NCBI GenBank assembly: GCA_037176705.1
Contig: CM073893.1
Location: forward strand, 16,616,074-16,680,073
Origin: Molossus alvarezi
Lineage: Eukaryota > Chordata > Mammalia > Chiroptera > Molossidae
DNA length: 64,000 nt
Direction of reading: 5' to 3'
How positions within the stretch are numbered: the stretch's first letter is position 1; every line of letters starts with the position of its first letter. Under the pieces are notes generated by a model that saw only the letters and a program-made list of their open reading frames with translations, was not told where the DNA came from and searched no databases. This document shows positions 1 to 11,230 of this stretch, in pieces. Position numbers and translations under genes: made by a program.

Positions 1-769
1 CTGTTCCAATGACCTATGTATTTGTTTTTATGCCAACACCATGCTGTTTTGATTACTATAGCCTTGTGGTATAGTATGATAACTTCAGCTTTGTTATTTT
101 TTCTCAGGATTGATATGGCTATGTGAGGTCTTTGGTTGTTCCATATAAATTTTAGGATAATTTGTTCTAGCTCTGTGAAAAAAATGCTGTTGGTATTTTG
201 ATAAGGATTTCATTAAATCTATAGATTGCTTTGTGTAATCTTGATGTAAGCATTAATGATGTTAATGCTTCCTATTTATGAGCATAGTATATACTTTTAT
301 TTATTTGTATTTTCTTCAATTTCTTTCTTCAACTTCTTATTTTTCTAAATACAATTTTTTAAATCTGCTTGGTTAAATTTATTCTTAGGTATTCTTTTGG
401 TGCAATTGTAATTGGGATTGATTTCTAACTTTCTCTTTCTGATAGTTTGTTATCTGTGTATAAAAATGCAACTGATTTGTGAATATTAATTTTGAATTCT
501 GATACTTTACTGAATTCACTTATTAGTTCCAATAGTTTTCTTAGTGGAATTTTTGGATTTCTCTGCATATAGTGTCATGTTACCTGCAATGAATAACAGT
601 TTCCAATTTGGATATCTTTTATTTCTTTTTCTAGTCTGATTGCTGTGGTAAACACTTCCAATAGTATGTTGAATAAAAGTGGTGAAAGCAACAATCTTGT
701 CTTGTTCCTGATGTTATGAATAAAGCACTTAGCTTTTCCCTGTTGAGTATAATGTTAGCTGTATGCTTG

Positions 770-1345
770 TCACATATGGCCTTGATTGTGTTGAAGTATG
801 TTCCTTCTTTGCACTTTGGTGAGGGTTTTTATCATAAATGGATGCTGGAGTTTTTCAGATGCTTTTTCTGCATTTATTGATATGATCATATGGTTTTTAG
901 CTTTCATTTTGTTTATGTGGTGCATCACATTAACTGATTTATGGATATTGAACCAACCTTGAACCACAGGAATAAATCCCATGTGATAATAGTGTATGAT
1001 CTTTTGAATGTATTACTGAATTTGGTTTACTAACATTTTGTTGAAGATTTTTTACATCTAAGTTCATTGGGGATATTGGCCTATAGTTTTATTTTTTTGT
1101 GATATCTTTTTTTTTGGTTTTGGAATCAGGGTAATGCAGGCCTCATAAAATGATCTTGAGAGCCTTTCTTCCTCTTGAATTTTTTGGAATAGTTTGAGGA
1201 TAGGTGTTATTTTTTTGAATGTTTGGTAAAATTCATCTGTGATAATATCTGGTCCAGGACTGTTGTTTGTTGGGAGGTTTTTTATTGCTAATTTGATATC
1301 CTTAGTAGTCAGTATGTTCAGAGATTCTGTTTCTTCTTGATTCAA
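770..1345 (-). pseudogene. L1-1 ORF2 reverse transcriptase remnant
   Basis: Two broken open stretches on the minus strand match the L1 ORF2 reverse transcriptase. The upstream one (1,345-1,064) has the finger-region pattern SPGPD, then EFYQTFKK, then LIPKPKK. The downstream one (982-770) has [18 protein letters not shown], the degraded form of the motif containing the first catalytic aspartate ([12 protein letters not shown]); here the aspartate position reads asparagine. Such a change and the stops between the stretches make this a dead copy. Confidence 0.85.
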
Positions 1346-1616
1346 TTGGAAGAGTGTATGTTTCTAGGAATTTATCCATTTCTTTTAGATTGCTTAATTT
1401 GTTGCCATATAATTGTTTCTATTATTTTCTTTTAATCCTTTGCATTTCTGTGGTGTCAGTTGACATTTCTTTTTCATTTCTAATTTAATTTATTTAAGTC
1501 CCTTCTTTTTTTTTCATGATGGGTCTGGTTAAAGATGTATCAGTTTCATTTATCTTTTCAAAGAACAAGCTTGATTCATTGATTTTTTAAATTCTATTTG
1601 GTTTATTCCTCCTCTG

Positions 1617-1726
1617 TTTTTTTTTTTGGTACATGCCCCTAGCCGCTAGGGCCTAGTGGAAACTGAACCCAGGACTCTTTGGTCTGCAGGCCAACGCTCC
1701 AACTGCTGAGCCAAACCAGCCAGGGC
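1617..1726 (-). mobile_element. VES SINE, tRNA-head-only short copy
   Basis: A roughly 110-bp antisense SINE holding only the tRNA-related head; the CT-rich body and usual tail are absent and the A-tail (T run at about 1,617-1,627) follows the head directly. It is flanked by a 7-bp direct repeat TCCTCTG at 1,610-1,616 and 1,729-1,735, consistent with a target-site duplication inside the L1 reverse-transcriptase region. Confidence 0.85.
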
Positions 1727-2025
1727 TCTCCTCTGATTTTTATTATTATTTTTTTTATTATACTCACTTTGAGTTTTGCTTTTGTTCTTTTTCTAGTTCT
1801 TTTATGTGTAAAGAGAGATTGCTGATTTGAGGTTTTTCTTCTTTGTTGAGGTAGGCCTGTATTGTTATGAATTTCCTTCCTAGGACTGCTTTTGCTGTGT
1901 CCTATAGGATTTGGGTTATTGTGTTATTATTTTCATTTGTCTCAAGATATCTTCTTTGATCTCACTGTTAACTCATTCATTGTTTAGTAGCATGTTATTT
2001 AGCCTCCATATGTTTGTATATTTTT

Positions 2026-2641
2026 CTATTTTATTTTCTTGTCATTGATTTCTAGTTTTATATAATTGTGTTCAGAGAAGATGCTTGATATGATTTCAGT
2101 CTTCTTAAATTTCTTGAGACTTGTTTTAACATGTACTTTGATGTTCCACATGCCATTGAAAAGAATGTATATTTTGATGCTTTTTGTGAAATGTTCTAAT
2201 AATATCAATTATATATATCTGATCTAATGTGTCATTTAAGGCTGCTGTTTTCTTCTTGATTTTCTGTCTGGGAGATCTATCCATTGATGTTAATAGGGTG
2301 ATAACATCCCCTACTAGGACTGTATTATTGTTGATCTCTCCCTTTATGCCCATCAATATTTGCATTATGTATTTAGGTACTCCTATTTGTGTGCATACAT
2401 ATTTACAAGATTATGCTCTCTTGTTGGATTGATTTCTTTACCATTATATAATGTCCTTTTTATCTCTTATTATAGCCTTTGTTTTAAAGTCTATTTTGTT
2501 TGATATGAGTCTTCCTACCTCAGCTGTTTTATTTTCACAAATACCTTTTCTCATCCTTTTACTTTTAGTCTCTGTGTGTCTTTTCAGTCTGAAATGGTCT
2601 CTTGTAACCAGCATATGTGTGGGTCTTGTTGTCTTATCCAT
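2026..2641 (-). pseudogene. L1-1 ORF2 endonuclease remnant
   Basis: Minus-strand open stretches at 2,641-2,444, 2,365-2,126 and 2,208-2,026 together resemble the apurinic-type endonuclease domain that starts L1 ORF2. Recognisable pieces are the region around ISNKIDFKTKAIIRDKKD, then GDVITLLTSMDRS (normally GDFNTPLS-like, so the catalytic aspartate survives but the neighbouring asparagine is lost), then SSIFSEHN (normally SDH). Frames shift between the pieces, so no functional nuclease is encoded. Confidence 0.8.
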
Positions 2642-2656
2642 TCAGCTACCTTATGT

Positions 2657-2910
2657 TTTTTGTTTGTTTTTGGTTAATCCTCACTCAAGAAAATTTTTCC
2701 ATTGATGTTTGGATAGAGTGGAAGGGAGGGAGAGAGAGAGAAAGAGAGAAACATTGATGTGAGAGAGACACACATCAATTGGTTGCCTCCTGCATGACTC
2801 TGCCAGGGCCGGGATTGAACCTACAACCCATGTAAATGCTCCCAACTGGGAATCAAACTGTGACCCTATGGTTTTCAGGATGACACTCTAACCATTAAAC
2901 TGGCCAGGGC
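2657..2910 (-). mobile_element. VES SINE in L1-1
   Basis: Antisense full-length VES SINE: tail TTAATCCTCACTCAAG at the left, GA-rich body, then the tRNA-like head ending in GGCCAGGGC. Flanking near-identical 10-mers TACCTTATGT (2,647-2,656) and TACCCTGTGT (2,911-2,920) are the target-site duplication. Confidence 0.9.
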
Positions 2911-3549
2911 TACCCTGTGTCTTTTGACTGGAGCATTTAAACCATTTATATGTAAAGTGATTATTGATAAGTACTTAGTTATTAGTTAGCCATTTTATTA
3001 TTCATATTTATGTTCTTTTCCACGTCTACTGAAAGAATTTCCTTTAACATTTTTCATAAAAATGGTTTGGTAGTGATGATCTCCTTTAGTTTTTTTTATT
3101 TGTTTGTTTTTTTGTCTAAGAAACTTTTTTCAACTCCTTCAATTTTAAGTGCTAGCCTCCTAGTTGGGTGAAGTAGTCTTGGTTCTAAGTCTTTGCTTTT
3201 CATCACTTTGAATTTCTTTTGAGAAATCACCTGACCTTCTTTTGGGAGCTCCCTTGTAGGTAACTAATTGCCTTTCTCATGCAGCTCTTAAGATTTTCTT
3301 TCTGTGTTTAAACTTTAGTATTTTAATTATGTTGTGTTTTGGTGTGAGTCTCTTTGGGTTCATGTTTTTTGGGACTCTCTGCAGTTCCTCAATTTGTATG
3401 TGTATTTTTTTTACCATGTTAGTAAAATTTTCAGTCTTGTTTCTTCAAATAGGTTCTCAATCCTTTCGTTCTCCCTCTTTTTCTTCTGGTACCAAAGTTT
3501 ACTTAAACTATCCTCATTTAAAAAAAATATTATTATTTTTTTATTGTTT

Positions 3550-3819
3550 CTATTGGGTGTTTTCTGCTATCTTGCCTTCCAAATTACTGATTTGATCCTC
3601 TGTTTCATGTAATCTGTTTATTCTTGCTAGTGTATTCTTCATTTCAGTTATTGTAATCTTTTCTGACTGGTTCTTTATTATGTACTTTTTCAAGCTTACC
3701 ATCTCTTTATTGTTGAAGTTATCCATGGTTGGTATCTGCCTCTGGGCCTGGAGACACATGGGAGAGACCAAGCTGCAGACTGAGGACAGGCATTTAGTGG
3801 AAGGCTCAGGATAACCCAA
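3550..3819 (-). pseudogene. L1-1 ORF1 N-terminal coiled-coil remnant
   Basis: An 89-residue minus-strand stretch ends with EMKNTLARINRLHETEDQIS followed by NLEGKIAE, the conserved end of the L1 ORF1 coiled coil. ORF1 makes the trimeric RNA-binding protein of the L1 particle. The C-terminal RNA-binding part would lie at about 3,500-3,000 but is broken by stops and frameshifts. The first residues of the open stretch are probably 5'UTR sequence. Confidence 0.75.
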
Positions 3820-4681
3820 GGTCTACTATAGCCTTTTGCTGCTTGTAAGACTCACCATGGACAGAGTCTTAGGCAGTATGCAAGCTGGGTGAGGCAGGGT
3901 CTCATGGGTTCTCCTAGTTGGAGAAAGTGATATTCACCAGCTTCATGCAGAGTCAGATTTGATACCAGTGCTAAACCTAGGGCCACTCAGCAAATAGCAG
4001 GGGACACAGTGAGGATAGTTAGCACCTGCCTGAGGCCTGCAGACATTTGAGAATTTTTGTGAAATTCTGTAGTGTGCCTGAGACTGGCTTGCATGCTAAT
4101 GAAAGATCTCTGATAGTACATGAGTTGGGTAGAGTGGGGTTTCAGAAAGTTATCAGGGTCAGGAGAGTAATGTTCACCAGGGTAATGCAGTTTCAGGTCT
4201 GGCTATGTGGGAGGATGGCTCAACGCAGGGACAGTCACAGCTTCCCTCCAGTTGTTGCCTGCAAACCACATAACTTAATTTCTCCCTGTATGTCTCTGGT
4301 ACCCCACGAGTCACTATCCCTTCCCCAGATCCCAGATCCCTCATTTTTATAATCAGAGGTGGTGAGGGCTGTTCTTCCTGGCACTGATGCTCTAGGCTGG
4401 AGAGCCTGCTGTGGGGCTGAGACTCTTCATGCTTCAAGGGGGACCCCTGCAGCTGAGATATCCTCCCAAATTCTTAACCACTACACTTGAGTTTGGAACC
4501 AACCAATTTCATGTTTCTTCCCCTCCTACCCAACTCCATGTGGTTTCTTCTGTATACCCTTAGTGATAAGTTTTTTGTTCAACCAGTCTTCATATGATTC
4601 TTCAGGTTGATTGTTCTATAATTAATTTAGTAATTTTGATGAGATCATGGAAGGTGGTGAACACAACATTTTCCCACTTCA

Positions 4682-4688
4682 CCATCTT
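4682..4688 (-). promoter_or_regulatory. YY1-like motif at the L1-1 5' end
   Basis: CCATCTT on the plus strand (AAGATGG on the element's strand) lies close to the inferred 5' end of L1-1. In human L1 a YY1 site at about +13 to +21 directs accurate initiation; the position here agrees, function is inferred. Confidence 0.55.
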
Positions 4689-5163
4689 AACTGAAACTTC
4701 ATGCTCTTATCCTTTTCCATCTGACTTATTTCAGTTATCATGATACTGTCAAGATTTATCCATGTTGTCAAAAAATACAGTATTTAATTTTTTCTTGTGG
4801 CTAAGTAGTACCCTATTATATATATTTACCACATATTCTTTATCCAGTCATCCATCAAAGAACTCTTAGCTTCTCTTCATTTCTTGGCTACTATAAGACA
4901 TAAACATAGGGTACATATATTTTTACAAATAATTATTTTCAAAAACTTTGGATAACCAGGAGAGGGATAGTAAAGTCATATGGTAGCTATATTCTTAATT
5001 TTTTGAGAACCTCTATACTGTTTTCCATGGTATACCAGTTTACATCCTCACCAGCAGTATAAGAGGGTTCTTTTTTTCTCCAGATCCTCTTCAACACTTG
5101 TTATTTTTGTCTTATCGATAATAACCATTCTAACAGGTATGAGGTGATATCTCATTGTGGTTT

Positions 5164-5380
5164 GTTTGTTTTTGGATCTTCACCTGAGGATATGTATTTT
5201 TTGTTGATTTTTAGAAAGCGAGGAAGGGAGAGAAACATCGATGTGAGAGAGAAACATCAATCAATTGCTCCCCATACACACTCTGACCAAGGATCGAATC
5301 CACAACCTAGTTATGTGCCCTAACTGGGAATTGAACTCACAACCTTTTGGTACATGGGACAACTGAGCCACCTGGCCAGG
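5164..5380 (-). mobile_element. VES SINE in L1-2
   Basis: Antisense SINE with tail, GA-rich body and head ending GGCCAGG. A perfect 14-bp target-site duplication TCTCATTGTGGTTT flanks it at 5,150-5,163 and 5,381-5,394. Confidence 0.93.
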
Positions 5381-5499
5381 TCTCATTGTGGTTTTGATTT
5401 TCATTTCTTTTTAGTTATTCAAGTTGAGCATCTTGTCATATATCTGTTAGCCATTTGTATGTATTCTTGAGAAAAATATTTAGGTCCTCTGCTCATTTT

Positions 5500-5931
5500 G
5501 TTTTTATTTATTTATTTTTATTTAATTAATTAATTTATTTTTGCTACAGATATTTCTCCTTTTTCCCCCACTGATACCCCCCTCCCTGCCCTGTCCCCAG
5601 CTTTGTTGTCCATGTCCATTGTTCATGCATACATGCATATAAGTTCTGTGGTTTATCTCTCCATCCCCACCCCATCTTCTGGGGATTGTCAGTTTGTACC
5701 CCACTTCCACATCTTTGGGACTATCCTGTTCCTCAGACTGTTATGTTCATTATATTCCGCAAATAAGTGAGATCATGTGATATTTGTCTTTCTCTGCTTG
5801 GCTTGTTTCGCTTAGGATAATACTCTCCAGGTCCCTACATGTTGTCTCAAAGGATAAGAGAACTTTCTTTCTTACAGCTGCATAGTACTCCATTGTGTAT
5901 ATGTACCACAGCTTTTTTATCCCCTTGTCTA
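5500..5931 (-). mobile_element. 5'-truncated bat L1 3' end nested in L1-2
   Basis: About 430 bp of L1 3'UTR plus the last codons of ORF2, antisense: A-tail side at the left (TTTATTTAATTAATT run), the pyrimidine-rich 3'UTR, then the GTGAGATCATGTGATATTTG region. Flanking repeat CTCATTTT at 5,492-5,499 and 5,932-5,939 supports an independent insertion. L1-2 resumes in register afterwards. Confidence 0.85.
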
Positions 5932-5979
5932 CTCATTTTTAATGGAATTATTTTTGTTGTTGAATTTTATGAGTTCTTT

Positions 5980-6182
5980 TTTTAGTCCTCACTCAAGGAT
6001 ATGCTTCCATTGATTTTTCGAGAGAGAGGCATAGAGAGACAGAGAAACACCAATGTGAGAGAGAAATATTGATCTTGGGATTCAACTTGCAACCTAGGTA
6101 TGTGTCCTGACCGGGAATTGAAGCTATAACCTTTTGGTGTAAGGGACAATGCTTCAACCAACTGAGCCACCTGGCCAAGGCT
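5980..6182 (-). mobile_element. VES SINE in L1-2
   Basis: Antisense SINE with tail TTTAGTCCTCACTCAAGGAT and head ending TGGCCAAGGC. Flanking near-repeats TATGAGTTCTTT (5,968-5,979) and TATGAATTCTTT (6,184-6,195) form the target-site duplication. Confidence 0.9.
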
Positions 6183-7196
6183 GTATGAATTCTTTATATA
6201 TTTTGGATATTAACCTTTTATCAAAGATATTGTTTGCAAATATCTTCTATTTGGTGAGTTGCTTTTTTGTTTTGTTGATGATTTCTTTTACTGTGCCAAA
6301 GCTTTTTAGATTGATATAGTTTTATTCATTTACTTTTGCTTTTACTTTTTTTGCATTTGGGGTGAGGTTCATAAAAGCTTCTCTAAGGGAAAGTTTTGTA
6401 AGCTTAGTAACTATGTTCTCTTCCATGTATTTATTTTATTATTTCAGGTTTTATATTTCAATCTTTAGTCAATTTTGAGCTAATGATTATGTACAGTATC
6501 AAATAAAATCTAGTTGTACTCTTTTGCATGTGGCTATTCAATTTTAACAACATCATTAATTGAAGAGGCATTCCTTTCTCCACTATGTGTTTTTGGTTCC
6601 TTTGTCAAAAATTAGTTGCCCAAATACATGTGGGTTTATTTCTGGGTTCTCAATTCTTTTCTGTTGGTCTGTGTGTCTGTTTTTATGCCAATACCATACT
6701 GTTTTGATTATTGTAACTTTGTAGTATAATTTGAAATCAGGAGCTGTGATACCTCCTGCTTTGCTCTTTTTTCTCAGGATTACGTTGGCTATTCAGGGTC
6801 TTTGTACTTCCATACAAATTGATAGATTTATTCTATTTCTTTTAAAAATGTCATTGGGATATTGATGGGGAGCACATTAAATCTGTATATTGCTTTAAAT
6901 AATATGGCCATTTTAATTATGTTGATTCTTCTAATCCACGAACACAGAATATCTGTTTTTTTTCCATTTCTTTTAGCAGTATCTTGTCATTTTCCATGTA
7001 TGTGTCCTTCACTTCTTTTGTTAATTTTATTTTTTATTCAATTGCAAATAAAATATTTTTAATTTATTTTTGTAATATTTTAATGTTATTTCATAAGAAT
7101 GCAAGAAATTTTTGTACATGGATTTTGTATCTGGTAACTTTACTGTATTTGTTTATTGCTTCTAATAGTTTTTGTTGGAGTCTAGGGTTTTCTATA

Positions 7197-7328
7197 TACA
7201 GGGTGGGGCAAAAATAGGTTTACAGTTGTGAGAATGTGAAACAGATTGATTCTTGTATTATTTTTAAATAAATTTTTATATTATTTTTCATATGAACAAG
7301 TGTAAACCTATTTATACCCCACCCTGTA
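7197..7328. mobile_element. Mariner-type MITE, 132 bp
   Basis: A near-palindromic element with terminal inverted repeats beginning TACAGGGTGGGG; 29 of the 32 outer bases pair between the two ends. It is flanked by a TA dinucleotide at 7,195-7,196 and 7,329-7,330, the target duplication of Tc1/mariner transposons. It has no coding capacity. It interrupts L1-2 between the sequence TTTTCTATA and GAATCATGTC, which are adjacent in an uninterrupted L1. Mobilisation in trans by a mariner transposase is inferred. Confidence 0.9.
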
Positions 7329-8458
7329 TAGAATCATGTCATCTGCAAAAAGTGAGTTTTACTTCTTAATTCCTAATTTGGATGTCTTTATTTCTTTCTT
7401 TTGATTGCTTGCTCTGGCTAGGACTTTCATTACTTTCTTGAATAACTGGTTAGAATGGGCATCCTTGTCTTGTTTCTGATCTTAGAGAAAACATTTTCAA
7501 TTTTTTTTCCATTGAGTATGATATTAGCTAAGGGTTTGTCTTATATGGCCTTTATTATGTTGAGGTACTTTCAGTTTATACCTGTTTTTGAATGTTTTAA
7601 TCATTTGAATGTTCAATCTTGTCAAATTCTTTTCCTGTAACTATTGATATGATCATATACTTTATCTTATGTTTTGTTAATGTTTTATATCACAATGATT
7701 GATTTGTATATGTTGAACCATTTTGTGCTACTAGAATGAACCCCACTTGATTATAATATATTTTCAGTGTATTGTATTCAATTTGCTAGTAATTTGTTTG
7801 GTATTTTTGCATCTATATATATCAGAGACATTGGTCTGTAATTTGTTGTGTGTTGTCCTTGCTAGGTTTTGGTATCAGGGTAATGTTGGCCTTATACAAT
7901 GAGCTAGAAAATATTTCCTCTGCAGTGTTTTAGAAGAGTTCGAGAAGAATTGTTATTACATCTTTTTTTTTTTTTTTTTTTTTACTATTTTGGAGAATTC
8001 ACTAGTGAAGCCATCTTGTCCTGAACTTTTATTTTGGGGGAAGTTTTTGATGACTGTTGCAATTTCCTTACTACTGATCAGTCTGTTAAATTTTTCAGTT
8101 CTTCATGATTTGCTCTAGGAAGGTTATATATTTCTAAAAAGTTGTCTATTTCTTCTAGGTTACCAAATTCAGTGGTGTATAGCCTTTTATAATATTCTTG
8201 TATAGACTTTTCAAATTTCTGTTGTGTGCATTGTAATTTCTCCTCTCTCATCTTTGATTTTGTTTATTTGAGTATTTTCTTCTTTTCTTACTAAGTCTAT
8301 CCAGAGGTTGTCAATTTTATTTATCTTTTCAAAGACCCAGTTCTTTCTTGCATTATTATTATTTTTTATTGTTTTCAAGGTCTTATTTCATTTAGTTCCG
8401 CTCTTATATTTATTATTTTCCTCATTCTACTGATTTTGGGCTTAGTTTGTTCTTTTGT

Positions 8459-8461
<3 letters not shown>

Positions 8462-8489
<28 letters not shown>

Positions 8490-8724
8490 TCCTCACCCGA
8501 GGACATTTTTCCATTTTTTGTACAGACAGAGCGGGAGGGAGAGAGGAAGAGAGAGAGTGAGAAACATCGATGTGAAAGGGACACATCGAGTGGCTGCCAC
8601 CCGCACGACCAACCAGGGCCGGGGACAAACCGCAACCAAGGTACATGCCCCTAGCGGGAACCGAACCCGGGTCTCCCCGGACCGCAGGCGGGCGCTCCAA
8701 CCGCTGAGCCAAACTGACCAGGGC
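8462..8724 (-). mobile_element. VES SINE, well-preserved copy
   Basis: Antisense SINE with a 28-base T run (its A-tail), tail ATCCTCACCCGAGGACA, GA-rich body and intact head. The B-box reads GGGTTCGGTTCCC on the element strand, close to a functional Pol III box. Low apparent divergence suggests a young copy. Long open stretches that cross it on either strand are artefacts of the repeat. Confidence 0.93.
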
Positions 8725-8931
8725 TCTATTTTTTTTTTTAAGGTGAAATGTTAGGTTATTTATTTGACAGTTTTTTTGGTTTTGTTTTGTTTTATGAGGT
8801 AGGCCTGTAATGTTATAACACTTTCCTCTTCTACTGCTTCCCCCAAACTTTGGTATGTCATATTGTTGTTCTCGTTTGTCTGTATATGTCTTTTGATTTT
8901 TTCCACCCCCAGCCATTCAGTATCATGTTGT

Positions 8932-9195
8932 TTAATCTCCACATATTTGTGTTATTTCAGCTTTTCTATTGAAGTTGATTTCCAGCTTCAAATCATTGTG
9001 GTAAAAGAATATATGTGGTATGATTTTGATCTTCTTAAATTTGTTGGGACTAGTTTTGTTTCTCAATATATGGTCTATCCTTGAGAATGTTTCATGTGCA
9101 CTAGTGAAGAATGTATATTCTGGTGTTCTGTGGTGAAAAGCTCTGTAAATACTGATTATGTCTATTTGGACTAATGTGTTATTTAAGGTCAACAT
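8932..9195 (-). pseudogene. L1-2 ORF2 endonuclease remnant
   Basis: Eighty-seven residues on the minus strand matching the second half of the L1 endonuclease: YRAFHHRTPEYTFFTSAHET, then FSRIDHILRNK containing the catalytic aspartate of the S.IDH motif, then PHIFFYHNDLKLEI, where the SDH histidine survives but serine and aspartate are replaced. The first half of the domain (about 9,200-9,660) is broken by stops. Confidence 0.8.
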
Positions 9196-9962
9196 TTCCT
9201 TAATGATTTTCTAACTTATTGATTGCTGTCTGTTGGGTATTCAATTCCTGTATTATTTACATTTTTTGTCAGTTTCTCCTATTAGTTCTGTTGGTAATTG
9301 CTTAATATATTGTGCCCTCAGGTTGGCTGCATAGATATTAATAATATTATGTCTTCTTGTTGTGTTGACCCCTTTATCATTATAAAATGTCCATCTTTGT
9401 CTTGTTAAATTGTTATCTTGGGATCTATTTTTTCTAATATAAATATAGCTATATCTGCTTTTCTCTGGATGCCATTTTCTCGGCATATCATCTTTCACAC
9501 ACTTTACTTTGGTTTTCTTGTACCATTTCTTGAAGGCATCGTATCTTTGGGTCTTGTTTTTTTTAATCCATCCTGCTATTCTTACCCTGTACCTTTTAAT
9601 TGGTGAATTCAGTCTTTTTACATTTAGGGCAAATGCTGATACATGAGGACTTCCTACAGCCACTTTATCTTTTGTTTTCTGGTTGCTCTGTGTCTTGATT
9701 GTTTCTTTTTTCTTGTGTTTCTGTCTACTATTTATTTCAATTTGGTGGTATTTTAGTTTCTTTTCCCCTTCATTTTCTCTTCTTTATGTTATGTGCCTCA
9801 GTTCTAGATTGTTTTGTACTTACCAGTATGTTTATGAAAAAACAATTTCATATGTACAATACGCCTTCTTCTTCCAGTTGCATTTTATTTCCATTGACCA
9901 GTGCAAGTTCAGTCCTTTTACTGCTCCCCTCTTAGGTTTTGTTGTGACAAATTATTCCTTTT

Positions 9963-10186
9963 TTTTTTTTAATTCTCACTCAAGGATATTTTTCCATTTA
10001 TTTTCAGACAGAGTAGAAGAGTGAGAGAGAGAGAGAGAGATACATCAATCAGTTGCCTCCGCAAAACCCGGACCAGGGCCAGGGACCAAATCGCAACTGA
10101 GGTACTTGCCCTTGACTAAAATCGAATCCGTAACTCTTTGGTCCACAGGCCAACGCTCTAACTGCTGAACCAAAATCAGCCAGAGC
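9963..10186 (-). mobile_element. VES SINE in L1-2
   Basis: Antisense SINE, tail TTAATTCTCACTCAAGG and (GA)n-rich body, head ending CAGCCAGAGC. Flanking CAAATTATTCCTTTT (9,948-9,962) and CAAATTATTCTTTT (10,187-10,200) are the target-site duplication. Confidence 0.9.
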
Positions 10187-10996
10187 CAAATTATTCTTTT
10201 TAATGCTGTGCATTTGTTTCTAAATTGCAGTAGATACTGCCTTCTTTTTTCAGTGCTTTGACCTTCTTTAATATGAGTTGCAGTTTTCTGTTTCTCTCGG
10301 TTGTCATCTTACAGCTTTCTATCCTTTTGTCTCTTTTTCTTTCAAGTAGAACTCTTTTCAGTATTTCTGTAATGCAGGTCTTGTGATGATAATTCCTTCA
10401 GCTTCTGTTTGTCGGGAAAAGCCTTTATTTCTCTTTTTTATTTAAAGGATACCTTTGCTGGATATATTATTCTTGTCTTGTGGTTTCTCTGTTTTAATAT
10501 TTTGAATATTTTATTCCACTCTCTTCTAGCTTGTAGTGTTTCTGCTGAAAAATCAGTGATACTGTAATGGGTTTCTGTTATAGGTTACCATCTTCTTTTC
10601 TCTTGCTGCCTTGAGAATTCTTTCTTTGTCATTAATTTTAGAATGCTTTAATGTAATATGTCTCGAGGAAGACCTTTATGGGTTGAGATAACTAAGTGTT
10701 CTATTTGCTTCTTGGATTAAAGATAGTTCTCCATAGGTTTGAGAAGTTCTCATAAATTATGTTTGAATAAGCTCTGAGTTTTTCTCCCTTTCTTCTCCTT
10801 CTGGTATACCTATTATTCTTACATTGTTCTTTCTAATGGAGTCAAATCGTTCTCACAGTGTGCTTTTATTTATTTATTTTTACCCTCAATTTTCTCTCTT
10901 CTTCCACCTGAGTCATATCTTGATTTCTGTCTTCAATATCACTAACTCTTTCCTCTGTTTGGTCTGCTCTATTTCCTAGGCTTGCTAGTTCATTCT

Positions 10997-11230
10997 TCAT
11001 CTCATCGAGTTCTTAAACTCCAGAATTTCTATTTGGTTCTTTTTTATGTATTTAATCTCTTTGATAAATTGCTGCTTTTGTTTGTTGGTTTTATTTCTGA
11101 GAACACTGAACTTATTTTTCTGAATATTTTCTGCATGTCGTTGAGCATTTAAATTATTCTTCCATGTCTTTAAGTTTATTTTCTGGAGATTTAAGATTTT
11201 TTTAATTCCCTTGTTACTTTGCTTATTCAT
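10997..11230 (-). pseudogene. L1-2 ORF1 N-terminal remnant
   Basis: A lysine/asparagine-rich 77-residue minus-strand stretch beginning MNKQSNKGIKKILNLQK, positioned just inside the 5'UTR and before the ORF1 RNA-binding part (10,960-10,250, broken). Position and composition fit the ORF1 N-terminus and start of the coiled coil; sequence similarity by eye is weak. Confidence 0.55.

Larger units (their letters stand above)
1..4700 (-). mobile_element. L1-1: antisense LINE-1, 3' end outside the window
   Basis: Read on the minus strand this is a LINE-1 in order 5'UTR (about 4,700-3,820), ORF1 remnant (3,820-2,990), ORF2 endonuclease (2,900-1,950), and reverse transcriptase running off the window start. 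Many frameshifts and stops break both frames. Two VES SINEs interrupt it at 1,617-1,726 and 2,657-2,910. The 5' end carries a YY1-like motif, so it was probably a full-length insertion. It abuts at about 4,700 the ORF2 C-terminal part of another antisense L1 (L1-2), into which it was probably inserted; the 3' junction needed to prove this lies outside the window. Confidence 0.9.

Noticed and set aside
8630..8724. tRNA-like sequences with A and B boxes (here and in other SINE heads)
   Set aside because: They are heads of VES SINEs with bodies, A-tails and target-site duplications, not functional tRNA genes.
8422..8916. 164-codon open stretch on the minus strand
   Set aside because: It runs through a VES SINE and adjoining L1 sequence; composition (poly-lysine from the A-tail) and lack of family similarity show it is a repeat artefact.
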